NCBI GenBank assembly: GCA_013365365.1
Contig: JABVXU010000021.1
Location: 1 to 64,000, forward strand
Direction: 5' to 3'
From: Cruorifilaria tuberocauda
Lineage: Eukaryota; Nematoda; Chromadorea; Rhabditida; Onchocercidae
Length of the DNA: 64,000 nucleotides
Below the pieces are notes generated by a model. It had not been told where the DNA came from and made no database searches. It saw only the letters and a program-made list of their open reading frames with translations. The position numbers and the translations under genes were made by a program. This document shows, one piece after another, positions 23,575 through 33,657 of this stretch; position 1 is the first letter of the stretch; every line of letters starts with the position of its first letter.

Positions 23575-24327
23575 ATATTAGTTATATTATTATTATTTCT
23601 CTTATCATTTATCAATATATATGTCTATTAATAAATGGTATAACGATGAAAATATGTAAAATGACATTAATTGTTAATAAAATGCTTCCTAATCTCAACT
23701 TTGATCACTTATACTCTTTCACTTGCACATTTAAATTGGGATAGCTTTATTTGAAATAATAAATAGTAATATCTCTTTTTGAAAGAGGTATTATTGATTT
23801 CTTGAAAATGAATTTTGTCCATGCTGAAAGAAGCCTCTGATCTGATGAATAAAGCCAGTAAAAGCCTCATGGATTTTTATTTTGAAAGCGAAAAATGTTG
23901 AAGTCACATTTTGGGATAAATTTAGTTCCCTTGGCAACAGAATTCACTTTCATGCTTTCTCTTCACGCAAAATGTCCTACAGGGAATTGAGAAGTTTGTT
24001 GTTTTTTCTCTTCTTATATTGACATTAAAGGGAAACATTTAGAGATGGGACATGAAGAAGGACTTGGTTAAGCCATTAACCAATGATTATTAGATCACTT
24101 CATTTGGCAATACATTTCTGTGATTTGTTTGATATGGTTCATACTCAGAATTCTGATGAATTCTTTGCTAATCGTTCAAGACTTTAAATTACTTCAAAAT
24201 GTTGACATGAAAGCTTCCTAAATAAAATTAAATTCAATTTATAGAATAATTTAGATTTAATTTGAAATCTTTATGGAAAACTTTTCCAAGTATTCTTATT
24301 TTAATTTTAATATTAATATTTGCATAA
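23575..24327. other. intergenic, PTP to CLUAP1
   Basis: 754 bp between two genes on the same strand. Polyadenylation-like AATAAA occurs near 23630. No ORF supported. Confidence 0.5.
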
Positions 24328-27300
24328 ATGGACAGATTGAGACAATTTGCAGACATGGTGGAACATTTGCGATTCCTTGGTTATCCACGACTCGTTTCCA
24401 TGGAAAATTTTCGAACTCCAAATTTCAAATTGATTGCTGAATTACTAGAATGGATAGTGCATAGGTGAAATCTTTTCAACGTAATTCCTGAACGTATTAT
24501 AAACTTCAGAATGCAATTCTTATTTAATTATTACGCATTCGTCGCCACTCAGAATTCTGAAAAATTCTTTGTGAAATACAAGAGGTCTGAAGACTTAATT
24601 AGCAGCAATGAATCAATTTGAATTCAATTTTCTGTATTGAAATGCTCACGTATCGTTCAAATATCATGCATTATCACATAACCTTTCAGATACGACCCCC
24701 AAATTTCTATACCGCTTGTGATTGAGACAGAACTGGAACGAACATTTTTTATAAAATCAGCAGCATTCTATATTTTTCAGAAGGCTCGAATAAAACTTAA
24801 TCCCAAAAAATTATATCTCGTAAAGTTTCCGTATATTCAGGTTTTGATTCCGAATGATAGCCTATATTATTATTTGGTCTAATCTTTTTTGGTAGCTATA
24901 TATTTCTCTAAATGCTACCCTAGTTCTTTAATCGGCAAAATTGGATAATAAAAGTAGCATTATCACCCATTTATTATGCTGATTTGAAAGTGAATGAAAA
25001 ATTTCCAAGTGCTTTTTCAAGCCTAATTCTTGATTATAGACGATATTGATTAATTTCATTAAATTACTATTGAAGGCAGATGGACACGCAGTCCAAGAAC
25101 TTGCTGTTGTTGTGCGAAATTTATACGAAATAATACGTCGTCCAGCTGACTTAGATCAAAATGCCACAATTAATTCAATGAGAAATACTATTCTGAGCAA
25201 GATAAGTTTCTTTATTTTCTGGCGATGCAAGGGATAAAATCACGTCTGAGTAGCTCAGACGTGATAAGTCATTCAATTCATGATTTATATGCGCAATGAT
25301 TGATATGCGAAGACAAGTTTCAGGGAGAAAAATTACAGAAATGCCGTCAACTAGCATCGCAAATTCCGAACCATGGAGCAACATTGTATGATTTATTAGC
25401 AAAAGAGGTCATTGCAAGGGTAAAAACTAACTTATCAATATTCTAAAAGTAAATCAACTCTAATTTAATAATGATAATTAAATGATTGACTTTATATGTC
25501 AATAGCAGGATTAGGGGATGTGTTGATTTATTTTCAGACTGAACGAAACAAAGCATTATCATTCTCGTTAAGCATATCAGACGGTGAAAAAGCTGTTTTA
25601 CAGGCTATTCAGGCTATACAGGTATATCTTATCATTTATCAGCAGCAGTATGAATGGAACTATTTAAACTGTTTACCTAATGCATCTTTTAATTTCTCAA
25701 CACGCTTATTAATTAGGATCAAAGATCGGAGTGAAAATAATCTCAGTAGTTGGTCCTTCATCTTATTACTATTATCTTTCTCATCCTTTATTCTTTAAAA
25801 TATAAACTTATTTTGCTATTTATACATTTATGCATAGCGACGTAATTAGAAGGGATGGAACCATTTGTGGATAACGTTTGCTTGCAACTTAGATATTTTA
25901 GTTGTATTGCATATAAGAGGAAGTAATATATTGAAAATATTCTGTTTTTTCAATAATATGAATTAAGAATTCATTTAATTTCATAATGTTTTAAAGGAAG
26001 AGTTAGCTGCAATAAATAACAATTTACAAAATGTTAGTTCGGATGAAGCAGCATTGGATACTAAAATTGAACGACGAAAAAAGGAATATGATCAGCAGCA
26101 AAAACGCTTAGCTAAATTACAGGTAATTAAATTTTCCTTTGATACTTTAATTCTACATGAGATCATCACCTTATCAAGTTTTTATGAAAAGTAGAAGGAT
26201 TGATAGCTGAAAAACGAAAAAAATTAACCAAACTATTACAGTTGATGAATGTATTTGTACCTTCTGAGTAAGTAAATCATCCACAATATCCATTCATTTA
26301 AACTACCAGTTTTCATTTTGCACTTGTTTTTGTAATATTAAATTTAAAACAAGAGAAGGAAAATATTGCAGTCATTTCGCCCCCAATGTATGGATGAATA
26401 TGAGAAATATGAAATGAAACTTAAACAACTATACGCCGTTTATGTGTTGAAATTTAGAAATGTAGCATTTTTGCAAAGGTTGCAGGTATGAAAAACTTTT
26501 CACTTTCAGCTCTTTCAATTCCAGAAATAATTATTTTGTGTATATGCATATGTCTGCACAATATTACTAAATTTCTCGCTTTTTTTATTTCAAATAAGAT
26601 TACCGGAAAATGAAAAATTTTTTCAGGATGAATTTGATCACGCGGAACAACAACGTAACACGGATGTTGAACAGAATATGCGCAATATGGTGGAGCGCAT
26701 GCGTGAACAGGAATTAACCCTTCGTAAAGCACAGTAAGATATTTATTCATTATAATCATCAAAATTTGTCAACATTATTTTATCGGAAATGTTAAATGAA
26801 AAAATTGATTTGCAATTTTTACCAAAAAATTAGTCATTTGGCAAGTTAAATTTCCATGAAGGTTGATGATTATATCGATTAATAACTTTCAGGATGGCTG
26901 GATTAGATGAAGAAGCAAATTCAGCAAAACCAAAAACTAAAGGTCACAAAATATATAATCTTCAAGTTAATTTTAAACTTCTCACTATTCATTAGTTTTG
27001 GTGGTTTTCCAGAGATATTTAAAATAATTTGTATCATTTTTATTGCTAATTTTATTTCACTTTCATTCAAGGATCAAAAATATTTGGTAATATGATGGGC
27101 GCAGGAATTAGTGATGATGATGAGGATGAGGAGGAATGGGAGGATCAGGAAAATGATGTTTTTTATGCAGATGAAGATGGTAAAGATAACGGTGATAATA
27201 TCTCATATCGTAATAAGATGGTTTGTTCTTACCTTTCCGTTTATTCTTTTATTTTCGTATCATTAAAAAACTATAATTCTTGCTTCTTTTAGTTATCATT

Positions 27301-27394
27301 TCGAAGAAAAAAATCTTTTTAGGAGAAATCAGAAACTGAACGAGACAGTGAAATTGTCAAAAAGTTGGATACTAGTAGCGAGGATGATTTCTGA
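24328..27394 (+). CDS. CLUAP1: Clusterin-associated protein 1 / IFT38 (DYF-3 homologue)
   Basis: A component of intraflagellar transport complex B, needed for ciliogenesis in sensory neurons. Eleven exons: 24328-24464, 24690-24819, 25076-25205, 25313-25419, 25538-25621, 25997-26122, 26372-26485, 26627-26733, 26893-26942, 27072-27220, 27323-27394; 401 aa, near the usual length of about 410. The N-terminal calponin-homology-like domain carries the family signature LGYPR...[10 protein letters not shown] (residues about 14-31). A coiled-coil centre includes [17 protein letters not shown] and MDEYEKYE, followed by an acidic tail ending SSEDDF, like the human tail. All introns are GT-AG; the acceptor at 25312 was chosen because it gives INKF, matching the family. 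An IFT gene in a nematode acts in amphid and phasmid cilia. Confidence 0.93.
25239..25265. repeat. perfect 12-bp inverted repeat with 3-base loop
   Basis: ATCACGTCTGAG, then TAG, then its exact reverse complement. It lies in the CLUAP1 intron just after exon 3. It contains paired GTCT/AGAC half-sites, the kind recognised by SMAD proteins, but no function is shown. Confidence 0.8.
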
Positions 27395-29206
27395 TCAAAT
27401 TGCTGATTCTATTAGGTATAATATCAATCATGAAAACAGTAGTGAAAATTTATTGTTAATATTTTTTGTGATTAAAAAATCAAATTTGTCCAATGGACAT
27501 CGGTAATTTTGTTTTTTGGTTTCTTTAATAGCTATTGACAGAGACGGGACACGAATAAATTAATAGTTCTCTTATCATTGAAACAGATAAGACAAATGAT
27601 AGTGCTGAGTGAAAAATAAAAAAACATAATTTTTGAACGACTCTATCATTCTAAAAGATAATATTGTGTGAATTGGGTTGTTGTTTCTTTATTGAGGATA
27701 AAATTTTTGAAACGAGCCAAGTACAAAGTTCAACCTAGAAATTTCTTTCTCAAATCACACCAGTTGATTTTATGCTTGTTTGTTTGTTTCAAATTTATAT
27801 ATATATATATATACAATATAGTATATACACAAATGTATGTATATGCCCATATCTGTGACAATAAATGATTTTTGTCAAAATCATAACTCATTATTAAACT
27901 TAATGCCTTATAGCTGAATTGAGAAGTGCTAAGAAGAAAAGCATCATCTTGTCTCGACAGAGGCGTTCGATTTAATATAACTCATTGTGAATATGTATAA
28001 TATCATCGTTTTTTCTCTATCAGAACAATCATTTTTTTAAAACAAGCAGAATCAAGTTGAGTAATGATTACTGATTACTTCAAATTACAATCAGTACAAT
28101 CATACTTAACTGATTATCTTGAGCAACAAATCCGGAGAAATCTGGAAAAACTTCCCTGTTTAACATAACCCAAGAAAACTTTTCATCGTCCGGCTGGAGA
28201 ATTACATGTGGTAATGCACATTCCTTTTTTTGGATAGTATTTTTGAGTGAGTCCTTTGTAGATGATATCATTTTTAATTACTTTATATTATTGCTTTGTA
28301 TTTCGAATTTGGAAAATTTAAAAAGTTTTTGATAATGGATTGTTTAATATTAAAAAATTCTGAAAATTTCAATGAAATTGCAGGACTGTGTTCAGTCTTT
28401 GTTATCTAAAAACATTATTGTTATTGTAGATTACGGTGAAAATGGAAATGGTAGATGAGGGAGAAATTAATATTTAAAACGTTAAATTATGAGATTGGAA
28501 AACTAAATATGAAATTTCGTTTGGAGTGTTATGAAAATCTTGAATTTTCAAAATACCACTGATTTATAAAAGTTTTTAAATTCTAATTAAGACGTATGGC
28601 TTTAATTATATGTTAATATTCATTACATTAGCAGACTGTTTTTATCGTTATAGATCAGCACCATAATGATCTTTCCGCTTTTCATTCCATTCCTTTTCTT
28701 TTCTCCTCTTTCGAACGATTATCGTTTTTTCTTTTGATCGAATGTCCCACATATTTCCTGTACTTTCCAGCCAGTTCAGTCCAATATCATTTGTTTTTTT
28801 CTTTCGAATTTCAAACTTCTATAAAAATTTTTTGGAATTTAATACCTTAAAGCCTGTTGCCTGAGAGGTAGATGATGACCGGTAGATAATATAGAATCTC
28901 TTCGATACTTTAAAAATTTTGATAGCACTGATAAATGAAAGCTCGAACTATCAGACAAAGGTTAAACTTTAATTTGAATTGGAGCGGAATTTCGAACACA
29001 AGTCTCAATCGATTCACTCACCAGGCCGTGCCAGAAGCGTGCCGAGTGCTGTTGTGAAATATGGTCCGCACTTGTGAGTCGTCCATCAGGAGTTTGGTTG
29101 TGGGGGAGGGGATTTCGAGTATTGGAGGAAAAGTAAGGATCAGGTAGAAGTCAAGCTAATGTGAGGGAGAGGAGGTACCTATTCATAGGTCGTTCGTTTG
29201 ACATAA
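27395..29206. other. intergenic, CLUAP1 to thioesterase
   Basis: 1.8 kb with an (AT)n run near 27797. A minus-strand open frame (28080-28271) looks mildly protein-like but has no partner exons and no family. The last 200 bp before 29207 are GA/GT-rich and CpG-containing, plausible as promoter DNA. Confidence 0.45.
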
Positions 29207-30391
29207 ATGGAATGTGTGCAGGAAAGAATTATTGATGCAATGGGTAGCGATGAGTACAGTAGTAATACTGGAGTGGTCACTTCGGAGGGGAACGATTACT
29301 TGGATTATCTGAACAGAACCATCCATAATATTCGTTGTTCCAACGATTTTAATCGCGTTGCTCGGAAGGTTAACTTTTTTTCAATAGAAACTCAATCAAA
29401 TACATCGATTTTTCAGTAAAACAATCAGAAATCTTTTTGTCATTTCGGATAAAAAGTGACGTATTATCTTGGTATGATATAACTCTAAAGAAATTGAAAA
29501 AACTTTGCAATAAATATCATCCATTATTTTTATCCACTCAGTTCAATCAATAAGTTATCTATGATTCTATTTATCATTTATCGTTCCACCCATGGTAAAT
29601 AGCAATAAATAAATAGATGAATGGTACATGACGATAATTAATTGCAGATACGAGCAGTATCGGCGTCAGCTGATCGAGTTATCGTGGAGATGATGGTAGA
29701 GGAGGAGCACGTGAATAGTAAGAAGACCTTACACGGGGGTCAAACGGCTGCACTTGTGGATATGATAACCGCGCGGACAGTTGGAATGACTGTACGAGAT
29801 AAAGTTATGGTCTCTGTCGAACTTGCTGTCAGGTACTTTTATTGATCACTTCAAATTTCCATTATTATATCAAAATTCAAACAATATATTCTAATGTTGT
29901 GCTGAAATAATTATTAATAGATATGTTCGTATATATGTTTGTGAATTTGTATAAACGTGCGTTTTATATATATGTATGTACGTATGCGTGAAAAGGTCTT
30001 GTGATTTCCAGGGATATCAAGACATAACATACTTCTGGACGGTTTACCGAGTTTTGTTGTTCACCAATGTCTCGTCGGACCCTGTTATGCAAGCCAAGGC
30101 CTCATCAGTCTTTTTCAAGATCTATAGAGTCGGTGACAAAAATATTTTGGAATTCATGAGCTCATATCATCAGCAATGCATGTTTTCTTTTCCAGTTATT
30201 TGCTGCCAGTGAAACTTGGTGAAACGATCGAAATCGAGGCAAAAGTGCTGAAAATTGGTCGGAATATTGCATTCGCAGAAGCTGAATTTCGAAGAAAAGG
30301 TGACAGTCGAATAGTTGCTAAAGGAAAGCATACTATAGCTTTCATTCCTAAACCACCAGCTACAAATGGTGATTCATTCGAACAATTTTGA
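29207..30391 (+). CDS. ACOT13: acyl-CoA thioesterase 13-like hotdog protein (THEM2)
   Basis: Hydrolyses medium- and long-chain acyl-CoA, usually at mitochondria or in the cytosol. Three exons: 29207-29368, 29648-29832, 30196-30391; 180 aa. Residues 55-180 are the hotdog domain with the catalytic signature KTLHGGQTAALVD: Asn77, His83 with Gly-Gly and Asp92 correspond to the Asn/His-Gly-Gly/Asp set of the family. The conserved LPVKLGETI segment follows. The N terminus is about 40 residues longer than the mammalian enzyme and has no clear presequence. The start is the first ATG of the exon, preceded by ACATAA. The exon 2/3 junction is phase 2 with consensus GTACTT...TTTTCCAG. Confidence 0.9.
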
Positions 30392-31529
30392 GTATATTCC
30401 TATTCCAAATGTAAGCAGTTTCAGTTTTTTACCATTTCAAGACTTATTATTGCATTTTTATTACTGTTCATACGAAACTCATGTACATGTCATGTACTAT
30501 TTGGGAGCTACGCTTTTTCTTTGTGGACAGTCATTTTATATGAAGTATATCTAGCAATTACAGTAATAACAAAAGTTAAATAGCTTTTATACTGATATAA
30601 TAAGTTAATTCGAAAAAAAAGTTCTGGGATGGTTTATCATGTTCTCTAGACTTTGTGTTTTATTTAGTAGGAAATGGTTTTTGCACCTGTGTATAAACAC
30701 TTGCGTTCGTGTACAGTAAGCTGTTCCATTCACTGATTACGTATTATGGTCGTGTGCTTATAATACTTTTTGGGGTGAAGATGTGCAGAAAAACATATGC
30801 TATCATCTTTCCAGGAATTCTAGCTTGAGAAACTCATCCCGTATAATTAAGAAATAGTGTTATTCAAATTTTTATAGAATGATGTTAGCATGACGTCCTT
30901 AAAAATATTCTTTTGAAGAGACTGAAATCAAACGTAAGGTTCCCGACACCTCTAATTTGATTTTGATCAGTTTGAGTTTCTCATCACTTTACTTTCTCTG
31001 CGATCTCATTTTATGCTATACATTCCTTCGACATATTAAACAGTGATGTCACGGCATCTTCACTCAAACTCACATCAGTCAATCGCATAGTGATATATAT
31101 ATATATATAATATATATTGTTTCTTTAGATCTAATAATATGTGCAAAATGATGTAGTGATATTTAGAAACATTTTAAAGATTGTCATGTTAATTTTAATA
31201 ACTGTAAGATTATATCAGTAGTTAAATTTTTATTCGGAAATAGATTCAACAAAAACAAGTGTAATAAAGCAATACAGAGCTACACATGGATTCCAATGAA
31301 CATAAACCATATCATCGAATCCCACCTTCCTAAAGACTTCTATTCTGTGGTAACCTGTATTCTATAAAGCATTCAGAGGAATATTTACGATCTTGGTCCA
31401 GAAATTCCCCGCTTAGCATTGTATTTATCCTTAAAATGACCTCACTTTACGAGAAGTATGGCATCTCTCTAAAAATATAAAAATAACGTATAGATCGTAC
31501 ATTATAATTCATGTATTTACTGATGACAT
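30392..31529. other. 3' flanks of converging thioesterase and HSP10 genes
   Basis: Contains an (AT)n run at about 31090-31118 and no supported ORF. The HSP10 3' UTR lies in its right part. Confidence 0.5.
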
Positions 31530-32457
31530 TTAGTGATCGAATTTGCCGAGAATATCTGCCTCCCGAAATATATGGTACTCCTTTTCGTCAACAACAACCT
31601 TTGTGCCACCGTATTCAGGAAGTAAGACATGATCTCCTGCCTACAAAAGAATTGCATTTTGCATTACAAAATTCCGAACTAGGAATAATGCTCGCTAAAC
31701 TTTTTTAACTAGGGCGATTATTGAACCATTGAATCATTTTATTTAGATCAAATCTTCCAGTGAGAAAGAATTTTTTGGCTTTCTCAACTTAACCATCTGC
31801 TGCGTTTTAAAGTATCATGAACCAAACTCCAGAATGTTGATAAGAGACGACATAATTGTGGGATGAATTCTCTACACTTGATTTTCAGAAAATGAGTAAT
31901 AGGAAACTTATTACCTGAACAGTCATCGGAATCAAATTTCCCTTATTATCACGTCCACCGGGTCCAGTAGAAATGACTGTTGCTTCCAAAACTTTTCCTT
32001 GCGCTTTGTCTGGGATCATAATTCCGCCTTTCGTTTTTGTCTCTGCTGCAAACCGTTCCACCAGTACTCTATCTGCTAATGGTTTGAATGCCTTCACCAA
32101 ATCACCGAGCTGAAAATACGTCTTTCAAAAACGAAAAAAAAAGAATTGGAAGCGGTATGTCAATTCTCAGATAGCTGGTCGCAGAAATTTAGAGTTGCTA
32201 ACGCTTCTCCAACTTTTCATTTCTTTCCTTATCCTGTTCCCAGCAATTCTGCCGAAACATATAATCATCTAAGCTGCAGGCCACAATAGCATCTTCCCCT
32301 AGAATGAATATTACTGCCTGAATGATATGTGCTCTATACCTAATACAGTATTAAAAAAGTGATGAAATCACTTAAACTATCTTTGATTTTACTGTTTGAG
32401 AACTCACGGATCAAGAAAAGAACTTACAGCTTTCCTTGCTATTGATGCTGACGCCAT
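31530..32457 (-). CDS. HSPE1: mitochondrial 10-kDa chaperonin (HSP10/CPN10)
   Basis: The co-chaperonin lid of mitochondrial HSP60. Three exons in minus order: 32457-32428, 32109-31915, 31640-31530; 111 aa, the usual size with a short N-terminal extension. The GroES signature is complete: [12 protein letters not shown] near residues 18-29, mobile loop [11 protein letters not shown] (33-43), then [10 protein letters not shown] and the end DILGKF. The first exon encodes a short basic, serine-rich N terminus ([10 protein letters not shown]). Exon phases are all 0 and introns GT-AG. It stands head to head with the HSP60 gene, 1.2 kb apart. Confidence 0.95.
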
Positions 32458-32628
32458 TTTACGCACTCTTTTCTGCAATCAATAACAATATTTTATAGCA
32501 AGCTCTCATACGAATTATGATGTACAAATAAAGAATTTAAATTCCATTTTTCGTTTAAAATAAAAGAACCAGTACAGAACGAAATCTTTTGCCGCATCGA
32601 CATGCGGCGGACGAAATAACGAGTAAGT

Positions 32629-32770
32629 GTAAAAACACAGGAGTGGTCTTTATAAGTGGTCCTTTACGGACGTGAGGCCCTAGCAGACTACTGAGCATAA
32701 AGAAGTAAAAACACAGGATAAGTGGTCTTTTACGGACGTGAAGCCCCAACCGACTACGTGAGCATAAAGA
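32629..32770. repeat. imperfect tandem duplication in the chaperonin promoter
   Basis: Unit 1 (32629-32703, 75 bp) and unit 2 (32705-32770, 66 bp) both begin GTAAAAACACAG and end GAGCATAAAGA. The shared core includes TTTACGGACGTGA. Unit 1 has an extra internal copy of AGTGGTC. The shared GGACGTGA core could be a factor site, which is inference. Confidence 0.85.
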
Positions 32771-32874
32771 CTGTCGCATCTTCCAGCCAAACTTCGGCAG
32801 CAGGTCGAGGATTGAAGTGAAAGACAGGGAGAGGCAGACAGAGAAACTATACACGGGAGAAATGATCATCGATG

Positions 32875-32892
32875 GAAAGTTCCAGAAGATTC
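32875..32892. promoter_or_regulatory. heat-shock element, four contiguous units
   Basis: GAAagTTCcaGAAgaTTC: four alternating nGAAn/nTTCn pentamers with exact 2-bp spacing. This is the known HSF1 binding consensus. It lies 418 bp upstream of the HSP10 ATG and 766 bp upstream of the HSP60 ATG. Confidence 0.88.
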
Positions 32893-33037
32893 TGAACATG
32901 TGTGTGAGAAGAGAACCGAAAGGATAAGCTAGATGTGAGACGAGCGGAGATGGCGAGGAGGGGCGGAGAAAAGAAAGAAAGAAAATGAGTGAAGGAGAGC
33001 GGAGTGAGCAGAGAAAGACGGCCCGTACGTCCACACT

Positions 33038-33050
33038 TTCCAGAACATTC
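33038..33050. promoter_or_regulatory. heat-shock element, three contiguous units
   Basis: TTCcaGAAcaTTC, a perfect three-pentamer HSF1 consensus, about 608 bp upstream of the HSP60 ATG and 581 bp from the HSP10 ATG. Confidence 0.88.
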
Positions 33051-33657
33051 CAAACTGCGCATCGTCTCCTCCTCCACTGACGACTCCGTGCGGCTGGCGG
33101 CTGCAGCGCTTAACCTAAAAACGGTGTCGGTTTTCTGGACTACTGTTTCTTGGCTATCCTTGCACGCTAAGTTGATGGGACACTATCCATTGCTGTGGCG
33201 AGTGGGCGAGTGCGTGTGAGGGTTACTGTTAGAAGTATTTTATAAGAGACGTGATTGTTAAATTCTACTGAGTCAGAAATGGATAATATTTAGACTAATT
33301 CATGTCTGTCCTATAAACGTGATCTGTGAGAAGCCCCTGTAGGGCGAATATAATTACCACTGAGAGCCGTTTGTAGAGCAGAAAGCTGCAAACTTTTCAC
33401 TTCACACTGCTTTATTTTCACTACTACATATTTTGAAATGTAGAACGAACGAATATCTATGTACAAGCTAACTTTATTCAGTATTGAGTATCATTTGATG
33501 GTCTATGTGTATATCACAGCGAGATTTCTGAATATATGAGTAGCTGAACTGTCGTGATGAGATAGTTATTTAGTATTTTGGAATACCCTCTTTCATTAAA
33601 CATGACAATATTTTTGATCAATTTACAGATTTATCAATCCAGAGAGTTGAAACGAAA

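Larger units (their letters stand above)
32458..33657. promoter_or_regulatory. divergent HSP10/HSP60 promoter region
   Basis: 1.2 kb between the two chaperonin start codons. It holds two strict heat-shock elements (32875-32892 and 33038-33050), a tandem duplication (32629-32770), and a purine-rich stretch at about 32930-33010. An ACAG acceptor at 33628 shortly before the HSP60 ATG suggests a 5' UTR intron or trans-splice site. ORFs in this GC-richer stretch are considered spurious. Confidence 0.75.

Noticed and set aside
28080..28271. Minus-strand ORF with protein-like composition
   Set aside because: No partner exons, start context or family; kept only as a note in the intergenic entry.
32555..33219. 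Several overlapping ORFs on both strands, the longest 159 codons
   Set aside because: They cover the chaperonin promoter, are composed of low-complexity Ser/Leu/Arg from purine-rich DNA, overlap the tandem duplication and resemble no family.
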